Below are positions 23,326 through 31,933 of a stretch of 64,000 nt of DNA, piece by piece. This stretch comes from Oceanibium sediminis. GTDB taxonomy: Bacteria; Pseudomonadota; Alphaproteobacteria; Rhodobacterales; Rhodobacteraceae. Below the pieces are notes generated by a model, which worked only from the letters and a program-made list of their open reading frames with translations, did not search any database and was not told the origin of the DNA. The stretch lies in assembly GCF_003265325.1 (NCBI RefSeq), contig NZ_QGNX01000001.1:434001-498000 (forward strand). Direction: 5' to 3'. Made by a program: the position numbers and the translations under genes. The first letter of the stretch is position 1, and each line of letters opens with the position of its first letter.

Positions 23326-23343
23326 TGTCGTGTTTAATTGACA
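23326..23343. promoter_or_regulatory. PpsR/CrtJ operator at the bchG start
   Basis: TGTCGTGTTTAATTGACA fits TGT-N12-ACA and ends 2 bp before the annotated bchG ATG. TTGACA inside it, with GATATA 17 bp further on, resembles a promoter whose transcript would start inside the bchG frame. Confidence 0.7.
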
Positions 23344-23345
23344 CT

Positions 23346-24245
23346 ATGAGTGTCAGCCACGATATACGACTCAATGCCCGCCCTCACCCCAGGGTGGTGC
23401 TGGAGCTTCTGAAGCCCGTCACCTGGTTCCCGCCGATGTGGGCCTACATGTGCGGCGTCGTCTCCTCCGGCGTGCCCATAACCGACCGCTTCGGCGCGTT
23501 CGCCCTCGGCGTGGTGCTGGCCGGTCCCGTCGTCTGCGGGATGAGCCAGGCCGCCAACGACTGGTGCGACCGCCACGTCGACGCGATAAACGAGCCCGAC
23601 CGCCCGATCCCCTCGGGCCGGATGCCGGGCCGCTGGGGCCTGTGGATCGCCCTTGGGATGAGCCTTTTCGCCCTGCTGATCGCGCTGCCGCTCGGCCCCT
23701 GGGGCTGGGGCGCGACGCTGGTCGCCGTGCTTTGCGCCTGGGCCTATTCGGCGGAACCCGTGCGCCTGAAGAAATCGGGCTGGTGGGGGCCGGGGCTGGT
23801 CGGCCTCTGTTACGAGGGGCTGCCCTGGTTCACTGGCGCGGCGGTGATGAGCGCAGGTGCCCCGCGCTGGGAGATCGTCGTGATCGCGTTGCTTTACGCC
23901 ATAGGCGCGCATGGGATCATGACCCTGAACGACTTCAAGGCGCTGGAGGGGGACGCGCAAACCGGCGTCCGCTCGCTGCCCGTCACGCTTGGCCCGGCCC
24001 GCGCCGCACGGCTGGCCTGCGCGATCATGGCCGCACCGCAGATCATCGTGATCGCCCTGCTTGCAAGCTGGGGTGCGCCTTGGCACGCCGGGATCGTGGC
24101 GCTGCTGCTGGCCGCACAGGGGGCGGCCATGCTGCGCCTGCTGCGCGACCCGAAGGGGCTTGCGCCCTGGTACAACGCCACGGGCGTGATGCTCTACGTG
24201 CTGGGGATGCTGGCGTCCGCCTTCGCGCTCGGGGGGATGGCATGA
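23346..24245 (+). CDS. bchG: Bacteriochlorophyll synthase (geranylgeranyl/phytyl transferase)
   Basis: A 299-aa UbiA-family membrane prenyltransferase that esterifies bacteriochlorophyllide a with geranylgeranyl or phytyl diphosphate. The first Asp-rich motif is NDWCDRHVDAINEPDRPIPS and the second lies around TLNDFKALEGDAQTGVRSLP. The ATG at 23346 gives the normal N-terminus (MSVSHDIRLNARPHPRVVLE). It lacks a clear ribosome site and directly follows a PpsR palindrome; internal GTGs at 23394/23397 are alternatives. It overlaps bch2 by ATGA. Confidence 0.94.
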   Translation: MSVSHDIRLNARPHPRVVLELLKPVTWFPPMWAYMCGVVSSGVPITDRFGAFALGVVLAGPVVCGMSQAANDWCDRHVDAINEPDRPIPSGRMPGRWGLWIALGMSLFALLIALPLGPWGWGATLVAVLCAWAYSAEPVRLKKSGWWGPGLVGLCYEGLPWFTGAAVMSAGAPRWEIVVIALLYAIGAHGIMTLNDFKALEGDAQTGVRSLPVTLGPARAARLACAIMAAPQIIVIALLASWGAPWHAGIVALLLAAQGAAMLRLLRDPKGLAPWYNATGVMLYVLGMLASAFALGGMA

Positions 24246-25540
24246 CGTATCTCAGCTGGTTCTCGATCCTGCGCCTCGGGCTGGTGCAGATGGCGCTGGG
24301 CGCGGTGCTGGTGCTGACCACCACCACGCTGAACCGCGTGATGGTGGTCGAGCTGGCCTTCCCGGCGACGCTGGCCGGGATGCTGTTCGCGATCTACTAC
24401 GGCACGCAGTTCCTGCGGCCCCATTTCGGCCATGGCGCGGACCGGGGCGCGCGGCGCACACCCTGGATCATCGGCGGTGTACTGGCACTGGCCGCCGGGG
24501 GGATGGGGGCGACGTCATCGGTCGCGCTGATGGCGGAACATGGCACGCTGGGCGTGCTGGCCGCGATCCCCGCCTTCCTGCTGATCGGCCTTGGCATCGG
24601 TGCGGCGGGCACCAACCTGCTGGCGCTGCTCGCCGCGCGCGTCGCGCCCGAGCGCAAGGCCGCCGCCGGTTCCGCCGTCTGGATCATGATGATCGCGGGG
24701 CTGGCCATCACCGGCGGCAGCGTCGGGCTGACGCTGGACCCCTATTCCCCCGAGCGCCTGTTCGTCATCACCGCCATCGTCTGCGGCGCGGCGGTCTTGC
24801 TGGCGCTGCTGGGCATCCTGGGGATCGAGCGTGGGGCAGAGGCCACCAAAGCCCCCTCCTCCGCGCAGTTCCGCACCGTCCTGACCGAGGTCTGGGCCGA
24901 TCCCACCGCGCGCCGCTTCACCATTTTCGTCTTTGCCGCGATGTTCGCCTACAACGCGCAGGACCTGATCCTGGAACCCTATGCCGGGCACGTCTTCGCC
25001 ATGACGCCGGGGGAAAGCACCGCCCTTGGCGCGACCCTGCACCAGGGGGCGCTGCTGGGCATGATCGCGGTGCTGATCTCGGCCACGTGGCTCAGGCGCT
25101 TCGTCCATGTGCCGACGCGCGGCTGGATCGTGGGCGGCTGCCTCGTCTCCGGCGCGGCGCTGATCGCGCTCGGCCTTGGCGGGCAGATGGCCGCAAGCTG
25201 GCCGGTGAAGGCGAATGTCTTCGTTCTGGGGCTGGCGAACGGGTCGTTCGCGGTGGCGGCGGTCGGCGCGATGATGGGCCTCGCCTCCGACGGGAACGGC
25301 CCGCAGGAAGGCGTGCGCATGGGCGTCTTCGGCGCGGCCCAGGCCATCGCCTTCGGCCTCGGGGCGTTCCTTGGCACAGTGGCCGTGGACATCGCCCGCG
25401 CCGCCATGGCGTCGGACGCCGCCGCCTATGGCGCCGTCTTCATCACCGAGGGCGGGGTGTTCATCATCTCCGCCGCCCTTGCCCTTAAAATCACCATACG
25501 CCAGGCGCCCCGCGCCCCGGCGCTGATGCCGGGAGAGTGA
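24242..25540 (+). CDS. bch2: PucC-family MFS protein Bch2 (ORF428-type)
   Basis: A 432-aa, twelve-helix membrane protein of the PucC/BCD family, with TTLNRVMVVELAFPATLAGM near the N-terminus and QDLILEPYAGHVF in the second half. It lies between bchG and bchP, the place of ORF428 in Rhodobacter. The family is thought to handle pigment delivery to light-harvesting or reaction-centre proteins; the exact role of this member is not settled. It is paralogous to lhaA in the same cluster and overlaps bchG by 4 bp. Confidence 0.9.
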   Translation: MTYLSWFSILRLGLVQMALGAVLVLTTTTLNRVMVVELAFPATLAGMLFAIYYGTQFLRPHFGHGADRGARRTPWIIGGVLALAAGGMGATSSVALMAEHGTLGVLAAIPAFLLIGLGIGAAGTNLLALLAARVAPERKAAAGSAVWIMMIAGLAITGGSVGLTLDPYSPERLFVITAIVCGAAVLLALLGILGIERGAEATKAPSSAQFRTVLTEVWADPTARRFTIFVFAAMFAYNAQDLILEPYAGHVFAMTPGESTALGATLHQGALLGMIAVLISATWLRRFVHVPTRGWIVGGCLVSGAALIALGLGGQMAASWPVKANVFVLGLANGSFAVAAVGAMMGLASDGNGPQEGVRMGVFGAAQAIAFGLGAFLGTVAVDIARAAMASDAAAYGAVFITEGGVFIISAALALKITIRQAPRAPALMPGE

Positions 25541-25543
25541 CGC

Positions 25544-26722
25544 ATGGACTATGACGTGATCGTTGTCGGGGGCGGCCCCTCGGGCGCCACGGCGGCCGAA
25601 GACCTAGCCCGCTCGGGCCACAAGGTGGCGATGCTGGACCGCGCCGGACGGATCAAGCCCTGCGGCGGTGCGATCCCGCCGCGCCTGATCCGGGACTTCG
25701 ACATTCCCGAAAGCCAGATCGTGGCGCGGATCGGCACCGCGCGGATGATCTCGCCCAGCTTGCAGAAGGTGGACATCACGATCGAGAACGGCTTCGTCGG
25801 CATGGTCGACCGTGAGCATTTCGACGAGTTCCTGCGCAGCCGCGCCAGCGACGCCGGGGCCATCCGCCTGACCGGCACCTTCGTGAAGATCACCCGCGAC
25901 GGCGACCAGACCACGCTCTGGTACCGCCCCCGTGGCGAAACCGAGGCCGTGCCGCTGACCACCCGCCTCATCATCGGGGCCGACGGCGCGCGCTCGGACG
26001 TGGCCCGCGCCGAGGTGCCGGGCGGGGACACCATTCCCTACGTCATCGCCTATCACGAGATCATCGCCGCGCCCCAGGCCAAGCATGCCGAGTATGACCC
26101 CACCCGCTGCGACGTGATCTACGACGGGCGGATCTCTCCCGATTTCTACGGCTGGGTGTTCCCCCACGGGGCGCAGGCCAGCGTCGGCATGGGCTCGGGC
26201 ATCAAGGGGGTGGACGTCAAGAAGGCAACCGCCGACCTGCGCATCGCCTCCGGCCTTGAGGGGTGCGAGACGATCCGCCGCGAAGGCGCGCCGATCCCGC
26301 TGAAACCGCTGGACCGCTGGGACAACGGGCGCGACGTGGTGCTGGCGGGCGATGCCGCGGGCGTCGTCGCCCCCTCCTCGGGCGAAGGGATCTACTACGC
26401 CATGGTCGGCGGACGCTTTGCCGCCATGGCCGCCTCGGCCTGCCTTGCCTCGGGCCGGGCGAAGGACTTGCAGCTTGCGCGCCGCTTCTTCATGAAAGAA
26501 CACAAAATGGTCTTCCGCGTGCTGCGCATGATGCAGGACACCTGGTACAAGTCCGACGACCGGCGCGAGCGGTTCGTCACCCTCTGCCGGGACATCGACG
26601 TGCAGCGCCTGACATTCGAGGCTTACATGAACAAGAAACTGGTCCGCGCGCGCCCCATGGCCCACCTGCGCATCATGGCAAAGAACATCGGCCACCTGAC
26701 CCGGCTGATCCCCGCGTCATGA
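25544..26722 (+). CDS. bchP: Geranylgeranyl bacteriochlorophyll reductase
   Basis: A 392-aa FAD-dependent reductase that turns the geranylgeranyl tail into phytyl in three reductions. It has the N-terminal dinucleotide motif VVGGGPSGATAAEDLARSG, the conserved GRIKPCGGAIPPRL segment and the second FAD motif VVLAGDAAGVVAPSSGEGIYYAM. The ATG is 3 bp after bch2, and the stop overlaps idi by 4 bp. Length and motifs are normal. Confidence 0.96.
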   Translation: MDYDVIVVGGGPSGATAAEDLARSGHKVAMLDRAGRIKPCGGAIPPRLIRDFDIPESQIVARIGTARMISPSLQKVDITIENGFVGMVDREHFDEFLRSRASDAGAIRLTGTFVKITRDGDQTTLWYRPRGETEAVPLTTRLIIGADGARSDVARAEVPGGDTIPYVIAYHEIIAAPQAKHAEYDPTRCDVIYDGRISPDFYGWVFPHGAQASVGMGSGIKGVDVKKATADLRIASGLEGCETIRREGAPIPLKPLDRWDNGRDVVLAGDAAGVVAPSSGEGIYYAMVGGRFAAMAASACLASGRAKDLQLARRFFMKEHKMVFRVLRMMQDTWYKSDDRRERFVTLCRDIDVQRLTFEAYMNKKLVRARPMAHLRIMAKNIGHLTRLIPAS

Positions 26723-27237
26723 GCACGCGCATCCCCGCCTGGGTCGAAGGGGAACTGACCCCTGTCGACAAGCTGGAGGTGCACAAGCGCGGCCTGCGCC
26801 ACCTGGCGATTTCCGTCTTCATCATGGACGGGCAGCACACGCTGCTGCAACGCCGGGCCCTTGGTAAATACCACACGCCGGGACTCTGGGCGAACGCCTG
26901 CTGCACCCACCCCCACTGGGGCGAGGATACAGAGGCGACGGCCCTGCGACGGCTGGAGGAGGAGTTGGGCATCACCGGCATCACCGTCACCCCGCGCGAC
27001 ACGGTGGAATACCGCGCCGACGTGGGCGGCGGGCTGATCGAGCACGAGGTCGTCAGCCTGTTCACCGCCGAGGGCCGCCCGGCGCTGACCCCGAACCCGG
27101 ACGAGGTGATGGACATGCAGTGGATCACGCTGGAAGAGCTGAACCGCCAGATCGCCGACGACCCGTCGCGCTTCACGCCGTGGCTCAGGATCTACATGGC
27201 CGAGCACGCGGAACAGATCTTCGGCGCGCCCGCCTGA
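26719..27237 (+). CDS. idi: Isopentenyl-diphosphate delta-isomerase, type I
   Basis: A 172-aa Nudix-fold enzyme interconverting IPP and DMAPP for carotenoid and phytyl synthesis. The catalytic cysteine is in WANACCTHPHWGE, the Nudix-like metal motif in ALRRLEEELGI and the catalytic glutamate region in LIEHEVVSLF. The gene begins inside the bchP stop (ATGA), making it the last gene of bchG-bch2-bchP-idi. Coupling places precursor supply under the same control as tail attachment. Confidence 0.95.
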   Translation: MSTRIPAWVEGELTPVDKLEVHKRGLRHLAISVFIMDGQHTLLQRRALGKYHTPGLWANACCTHPHWGEDTEATALRRLEEELGITGITVTPRDTVEYRADVGGGLIEHEVVSLFTAEGRPALTPNPDEVMDMQWITLEELNRQIADDPSRFTPWLRIYMAEHAEQIFGAPA

Positions 27238-27258
27238 CCCAGGCCCGCAATCGCGGCG

Positions 27259-27573
27259 TCAGGTGTGGAACGCGTGCCGCCCCAGCCCCTTCAGCTTTCC
27301 CTTCAGCTTGTGCCGCCGGGTCCACCCCGCCGCCATGCGGCTGTTGACGTAGCAGATCTTCAGATGCGCCGCGCGCAAGGTCTTCGGGGCGAAATAGACG
27401 ATCAGATGGGCGTTCTCGCGGGTGTTGACGAAGGTCCAGACGGTTTCGTCATGCGCCTCCGAGCGGGCATCATCGCGGCGATACACCAGAAGATCCGCCA
27501 TGACCGGACTGCTGACGACATCCACCACGACATCGGCAAAATTCGGGTTGTCGGTTTCATAGACACGCGTCAT
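27259..27573 (-). CDS. DUF6150-like small protein
   Basis: A 104-aa protein made of short beta-like repeats ending in ADLLVY, AHLIVYF and AHLKICYV, then MAAGWTRRHK. This pattern resembles the DUF6150 family, whose repeats read roughly ADLxVYxV and end in AGW. The function is unknown. It is convergent with idi (21 bp apart) and downstream of hemC, but a stable hairpin holding its likely ribosome site lies between them. The family call is from memory of the pattern and is moderate. Confidence 0.6.
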   Translation of the reverse strand: MTRVYETDNPNFADVVVDVVSSPVMADLLVYRRDDARSEAHDETVWTFVNTRENAHLIVYFAPKTLRAAHLKICYVNSRMAAGWTRRHKLKGKLKGLGRHAFHT

Positions 27574-27574
27574 G

Positions 27575-27607
27575 CCTTGTCCCCCGCCCGTTACGGGCAG
27601 GACAAGG
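27575..27607 (-). promoter_or_regulatory. Hairpin covering the ribosome site of the DUF6150-like gene
   Basis: CCTTGTCC (27575-27582) pairs with GGACAAGG (27600-27607), and GCCCG/CGGGC forms an inner stem with a TTA loop. In the minus-strand RNA this structure ends 1-2 nt before the ATG of the DUF6150-like gene and contains its GGGGG ribosome-site candidate. It also lies 15 nt after the hemC stop. It could end hemC transcription or hide the start of the next gene. Confidence 0.5.
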
Positions 27608-27621
27608 CTACCACAGTCGGC

Positions 27622-28566
27622 TCACATCTCAAAGAAACCGGGGCCGGCGCGGCCGCGCAACTCCTCGGCGGCGGCGGCGCCCATGGCGGCCCCGTCGCTG
27701 GCGCTGCCCTCCATCGCGCAGGTCAGGCTTTCGCTACCGTCGGGGCGCACGATTTCCCCGCGCAGGTGCAACTGGCCGTCAGCCAGCACCGCCAGCCCGC
27801 CGATGGGCGTCTGGCAGGACCCGTCCAGCCCGCGCAGGAAGGCGCGCTCCGCCGCCAGGCGCAGGCCCGTTTCATGGTGATGGATCGCGGCCAGCAACTC
27901 ACCCGTGTGCTCATCCGTCACGCGCCGCTCGATCCCGATCGCGCCCTGCGCGACGGCGGGCAGCATGTCCGTGGTTTCGATCGGGGCGTGGGGAACCTCG
28001 TCCAGCATGCCCAGCCGGGTCAGCCCCGCCATGGCCAGGAAAGTCGCGCCCGCCACCTCGTCCGCCAGCTTGCGCAGCCGCGTCTGAACGTTGCCGCGGA
28101 ATTCCACCACGTGCAGGTCCGGGCGGCCATGCTTCAGCTGTGCGCGCCGCCGCAGGCTTGAGGTGCCCACGACCGCGCCCTCTGGCACCTCGGCCAGAGA
28201 GGCCCACTTCAGCGAAACGAAGGCATCGCGCACGTCCTCCCGCTTCAGGTAGCAGTCCAGCATCAGCCCCTCGGGCTGGTCGACGGGCATGTCCTTCATC
28301 GAGTGGACGGCGATGTCGATATCGCCCGCCAGCATCGCATCCTCGATTTCCTTGGTGAACAGGCCCTTGCCGCCGATCTCGCCCAGGGGGCGGTCCAGCA
28401 CCTTGTCGCCGGTGGTCTTGATGACCACGACCTCGAACGCCGCCTCGGGCAGGCCATGGGCGGCCATCAGCCGCGCGCGGGTTTCATGCGCCTGCGCCAG
28501 CGCCAGCGGGGAACCGCGGGTGCCGATCCGCAACGGAGTATCGGGGGAAGGCAGTTGCTTGGTCAT
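27622..28566 (-). CDS. hemC: Hydroxymethylbilane synthase (porphobilinogen deaminase)
   Basis: A 314-aa enzyme that polymerises four porphobilinogens to hydroxymethylbilane. Motifs visible are RIGTRGSPLALAQA at the N-terminus, VHSMKDMP, GTSSLRRRAQL, and the dipyrromethane-cofactor cysteine in LDGSCQTPIGG. Start and length are standard. It is divergent from hemE across a 108-bp spacer. Both are haem-pathway enzymes shared by haem and bacteriochlorophyll. Confidence 0.96.
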   Translation of the reverse strand: MTKQLPSPDTPLRIGTRGSPLALAQAHETRARLMAAHGLPEAAFEVVVIKTTGDKVLDRPLGEIGGKGLFTKEIEDAMLAGDIDIAVHSMKDMPVDQPEGLMLDCYLKREDVRDAFVSLKWASLAEVPEGAVVGTSSLRRRAQLKHGRPDLHVVEFRGNVQTRLRKLADEVAGATFLAMAGLTRLGMLDEVPHAPIETTDMLPAVAQGAIGIERRVTDEHTGELLAAIHHHETGLRLAAERAFLRGLDGSCQTPIGGLAVLADGQLHLRGEIVRPDGSESLTCAMEGSASDGAAMGAAAAEELRGRAGPGFFEM

Positions 28567-28674
28567 GAGCGGAACCTAACCCGCCGGATATAGGGGCGCA
28601 ATCGGCATATCGGCTTTCAAATGGGCAAGGCCCTCTGTAGGGTTCGCCTGACACAAGAGAAAGGCGATCCGGCA

Positions 28675-29709
28675 ATGCAGACCAGCGAAAAAACCCTGAT
28701 GCGCGCCCTTGCGGGGGAAAGCCTCCCGGTGCCCCCGGTATGGATGATGCGCCAGGCCGGGCGCTACCTACCGGAGTATCGGGCGACACGCGCACAGGCG
28801 GGGTCGTTCCTGGAACTCTGCTACAACCCCGAGCTGGCGGCGGAAGTGACGCTGCAACCGATCCGGCGCTACGGCTTCGACGCCTCGATCCTGTTTGCCG
28901 ACATCCTCCTGGTACCCCAGGCGCTGGGGGCCGACCTGTGGTTCGTCGAAGGCGAAGGGCCGCGCCTGTCCACCATCACCTCGGCCGAGGATTACGCGAA
29001 GCTCAAGCCCATTGAGGATATCCACGAGACCCTGGCCCCGGTCTATGAAACCGTGCGCATCCTGTCCCGCGCCCTGCCCCAGGAAACCACGCTGATCGGC
29101 TTTGCCGGCGCGCCCTGGACCGTGGCCACCTACATGATCGCCGGGCGCGGCACCAAGGACCAGGGGCCCGCGCGCAAGCTGATGTATGGCGATACAGGCA
29201 CCTTTGATCGCCTGATGGACAAGATCTCCGACGCCACCGCCGAATACCTGATCGCCCAGATCGAAGCCGGGGCCGAGGTCGTAAAGCTGTTCGACAGCTG
29301 GGCCGGCGCCCTGCCCGGCGCGGTGTTCGACAAATATGCAGTCCAGCCCGCCCGCAAGATCATCGAGCGGATCCACGCCGTGCACCCCCATGTGCCGGTG
29401 ATCGGCTTCCCGCGTCAGGCCGGGGAAAAGGTCATACCGTTTGTCGAGGCGACCGGCGTCGCCGCCTGCGGCATCGACACCAGCGTCGACCCGGCCTGGG
29501 CGGCGAAGAACCTGCAACCGCTGACCTGCGTGCAAGGCAACCTCGACCCGATGTTGCTGGTCACGGGGGGCGACGCGCTGGTGCGCAGCGTCAAGGAAAC
29601 CGCCGCCGCCTTCGCCGACGGGCCCTACATCTTCAACCTCGGCCACGGGATCACGCCGGACGCGGACCCCGCGAACGTGGACGTGATGCTGAAGGCCCTG
29701 CGCTGCTGA
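28675..29709 (+). CDS. hemE: Uroporphyrinogen decarboxylase
   Basis: A 344-aa enzyme that converts uroporphyrinogen III to coproporphyrinogen III. The signatures are [31 protein letters not shown] (catalytic Asp) and [14 protein letters not shown]. The ATG at 28675 gives the standard N-terminus ([16 protein letters not shown]); the frame is open to 28621 but would overlap the divergent control region. It is followed by a long inverted repeat before the convergent puf operon. Confidence 0.96.
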   Translation: MQTSEKTLMRALAGESLPVPPVWMMRQAGRYLPEYRATRAQAGSFLELCYNPELAAEVTLQPIRRYGFDASILFADILLVPQALGADLWFVEGEGPRLSTITSAEDYAKLKPIEDIHETLAPVYETVRILSRALPQETTLIGFAGAPWTVATYMIAGRGTKDQGPARKLMYGDTGTFDRLMDKISDATAEYLIAQIEAGAEVVKLFDSWAGALPGAVFDKYAVQPARKIIERIHAVHPHVPVIGFPRQAGEKVIPFVEATGVAACGIDTSVDPAWAAKNLQPLTCVQGNLDPMLLVTGGDALVRSVKETAAAFADGPYIFNLGHGITPDADPANVDVMLKALRC

Positions 29710-29763
29710 CGCGCCGCAGAACACCCCGCGCCTGCGCCCTTTCTGCCGCGGCGCTGGGATTTC

Positions 29764-29799
29764 TTGCCTCCGGCGGGGATACTTGGAAACCAAGGATGG
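29764..29799. repeat. Interspersed intergenic repeat, copy 3 (left arm of inverted pair)
   Basis: It carries the core CCTCCGGCGGGGATACTTGG followed by AAACCAAGGATGG, in inverse orientation to copies 1, 2 and 4. It is the left arm of a roughly 35-bp inverted repeat with copy 4, separated by 46 bp, between hemE and pufM. Confidence 0.8.
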
Positions 29800-29845
29800 A
29801 AAGCGCCTTTCTACGCGCGCCGGGAAGGCTCTGCCGGAGTCGGGC

Positions 29846-29881
29846 CATCCTTGGTTTTCAAATATCCCCGCCGGAGGCTCC
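29846..29881. repeat. Interspersed intergenic repeat, copy 4 (right arm of inverted pair)
   Basis: CCATCCTTGGTTTT followed by the core CAAATATCCCCGCCGGAGGC. It is complementary to 29764-29799 with about three mismatches, so a transcript across both would form a very long stem. It probably acts as a barrier or terminator between convergent hemE and puf transcription. Confidence 0.8.
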
Positions 29882-29920
29882 GACATCGGCTGCGCGCACC
29901 GCCGTTTGCCAGGCAAAGAA

Positions 29921-29954
29921 AACCCGCGCCGAGCAGCAAGGCCCGGCGCGGGTT
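29921..29954 (-). terminator. Rho-independent terminator of the puf operon
   Basis: AACCCGCGCC (29921-29930) pairs perfectly with GGCGCGGGTT (29945-29954). On the minus strand the stem is followed by TTCTTT. It starts 20 bp after the pufM stop, leaving no room for pufX or pufC in the operon. Confidence 0.8.
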
Positions 29955-29973
29955 TATTCGTTCAGGGCTGCCC

Positions 29974-30936
29974 TCAGCCGTTGATGCCGGGCAATTCGAT
30001 ATCGTCGGAATAGACCGGCCCGTAGCCATGATCGACTGCCCAGTCGTACCAGTTGTCCACGACCGTTCCGGTCAGCAGGATCCCGATACCCCCGGTCAGC
30101 GTGCAGAGCACAGCGAACCACCAGGCCCAGCGATGGATACCCTCCATCGTGGCGTTGAAGCCCATGGTCCAGCGCCAGAACAGGCCCGCCCGCTCGGAGG
30201 CGGTGCCGCGATCCACGATCTGTTCCACCTCCCGGTCGCCGCCCAGCCGGGTCACGGCCAAGATCGTCGCCCCGTGCATCGCGAACAGCAGGGTCGAGCC
30301 GTAGAGGAACACGATCGAAAGCGCGTGGAACGGGTTGTAGAACAGGTTCCCGTAGGTCAGCGAGAAGTTGTTCGTCCAATCCAGGTGCGGGAAGATCCCG
30401 TAAGGCACCGCTTCCGCCCAGCTGCCCATCATCAGGGGCCGGATCAGCCCCAGCACCAGGAACAGCCAGATCGCCGAGGCGAAGGCCCAGCACACGTGGT
30501 ACCCCATGCCCAGCGCGCGGGCGCGGGAATAGCTGCGCACCCACCAGGACAGCACCGCGACCAGCAGGAAGAAGGACGAGATGACCCACCAGCCCCCCTC
30601 CATCAGCGGGGCCATCCCAAGGCCGTATTCCTCGGTTGGCGGATCAAGGCTGAGGTAGAACAGTTCCTTCAGGAAGCGGGCGGGATTGAAGTCCACCTGG
30701 ATCCAGAAGTTCAGCCCCACGATGAAGAACCACAGCGCGCCCGCCACAAGGCTGATGACACCGAAGAAGCCAAGGTGGATCGGGCCGAGCTGCGCGTTGC
30801 CGAACCAGCCCGCCAGCTTGGAGAAGCCGGGCCGTCCGACGCGGTCTGAATTCCAGCCCTTTTCGACCTCCATGCCCATTTCCGGCGGCCCGGCGACCTG
30901 CACTTGGGTGAAGATGTTCTGATACTCGATAGCCAT
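29974..30936 (-). CDS. pufM: Photosynthetic reaction centre M subunit
   Basis: A 320-aa M subunit with five transmembrane helices. It contains the conserved histidine regions [21 protein letters not shown] (special pair) and [12 protein letters not shown] (iron/quinone side), and [16 protein letters not shown] near the N-terminus. It ends [13 protein letters not shown] and is followed directly by a terminator. It lies 14 bp after pufL. The M subunit binds QA and half of the special pair. Length is similar to pufM in species with a soluble cytochrome c2 donor. Confidence 0.97.
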   Translation of the reverse strand: MAIEYQNIFTQVQVAGPPEMGMEVEKGWNSDRVGRPGFSKLAGWFGNAQLGPIHLGFFGVISLVAGALWFFIVGLNFWIQVDFNPARFLKELFYLSLDPPTEEYGLGMAPLMEGGWWVISSFFLLVAVLSWWVRSYSRARALGMGYHVCWAFASAIWLFLVLGLIRPLMMGSWAEAVPYGIFPHLDWTNNFSLTYGNLFYNPFHALSIVFLYGSTLLFAMHGATILAVTRLGGDREVEQIVDRGTASERAGLFWRWTMGFNATMEGIHRWAWWFAVLCTLTGGIGILLTGTVVDNWYDWAVDHGYGPVYSDDIELPGING

Positions 30937-30950
30937 GTCTCACATCCTCC

Positions 30951-31778
30951 TTACAGGTCGGCCCAGAACGGCAGGTTCAGGTACCAATCCCACCAGTACA
31001 GCCACTGGTCTTCCCAGATCGTGCCCGAGATGACGATGCAGATCGCGCTCCACAGGCCGGCGTTCAGCGCCAGCAGCAGGCCCAAGCGGTGAATCCCGAG
31101 GGGGCCGATCGAGTAGCCGATGAAATCCCGGAAATAGGTGTCCTCGTGATCGGGGGATCGGACTTCCTTTTCGCTGGGGTTCGTGGCGGACAGGATCAGG
31201 CTTCCGTGCAGGGCCAGCGCCAGGGTCGTGGTGAAGAACAGGCTCACCGCGATCATATGCGCCGGGTTGTAGTGGAAGTTGCCGTAGTTGTACCCGACGT
31301 TGGACACCCAATCGAGGTGGGTCCAGATCCCGTAGGGAAAGCCGTAACCCCAGGCCCCCAGCAACAGCGGGCGGATCACCACCAGTGTCGCGTAGGCCAG
31401 GATCGCCACGGAAAAGGCGAAGGGCACGTGATAGCCGATGCCGAGCTTGTTGCAAATCTCCACCTCGCGCAGCGCCCAGCAACTGAACGAGCCGAGCGCG
31501 CAGATCGTGATGATCTGCCACAAGCCCCCTTCGGTGAGCGGCATGAAGGCCAGCCCCGCCTCGACTTTCGGGGGATGAATGGAAATCAGCCAGGGGTTCC
31601 AGGTCGGCCCGAGGGCCGCCCCGTAGAAGATCAGGGCGACGCCCAGCAGGGTGAAGAACATTCCCACGACGCCAAAGAAGCCGACGTAGAATGGCCCGAC
31701 CCAGAAGTCGAACAGGCTCCCTCCAACCAGCGTCCCCCCGCGGACGCGATATTTTCTTTCGAAGCTGAGCAACGCCAT
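30951..31778 (-). CDS. pufL: Photosynthetic reaction centre L subunit
   Basis: A 275-aa L subunit starting [15 protein letters not shown], with five transmembrane helices. It contains [30 protein letters not shown] with the bacteriochlorophyll and iron ligands, and [17 protein letters not shown] at the QB side. It follows pufA after a 155-bp GC-rich spacer. In Rhodobacter the equivalent spacer stabilises the pufBA mRNA so that LH1 proteins outnumber the reaction centre. Confidence 0.97.
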   Translation of the reverse strand: MALLSFERKYRVRGGTLVGGSLFDFWVGPFYVGFFGVVGMFFTLLGVALIFYGAALGPTWNPWLISIHPPKVEAGLAFMPLTEGGLWQIITICALGSFSCWALREVEICNKLGIGYHVPFAFSVAILAYATLVVIRPLLLGAWGYGFPYGIWTHLDWVSNVGYNYGNFHYNPAHMIAVSLFFTTTLALALHGSLILSATNPSEKEVRSPDHEDTYFRDFIGYSIGPLGIHRLGLLLALNAGLWSAICIVISGTIWEDQWLYWWDWYLNLPFWADL

Positions 31779-31933
31779 ACTTCTGTCTCCGTTTGGGCGG
31801 CGGGCGAACCTGATCGGCGGCGGGCCGCATTTTCGGTTATCTGATGGCCGCGGCCAGGCCCGAGGGCCCGCCCGCGACGAAGCTTGTGCTCACTGCAACG
31901 GTTTGAAGTACGCCGGCAGAAAAGCCGTCAGGG
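31779..31933 (-). other. pufA-pufL intercistronic spacer
   Basis: A 155-bp GC-rich, non-coding stretch. Several short GGCC/GCGGCC inverted repeats can be drawn, for example GGCCGC pairing with GCGGCC across about 21 nt. By analogy with Rhodobacter it is likely to fold in RNA and protect the upstream pufBA segment from 3' decay. The exact fold cannot be judged by eye. Confidence 0.4.

Noticed and set aside
23438-25540. A 700-residue fusion protein ending in Bch2
   Set aside because: The first 268 codons are an alternative frame of bchG. Bch2 starts at the ATGA overlap at 24242.
26263-27237. A 324-residue extended Idi
   Set aside because: The first 152 codons are a shadow frame of bchP. The ATGA overlap at 26719 gives a normal-length isomerase.
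29764-29960. Possible pufX or small gene downstream of pufM
   Set aside because: The terminator lies 20 bp after pufM. The short frames beyond it are made of the inverted repeat and have no ribosome site or membrane helix.
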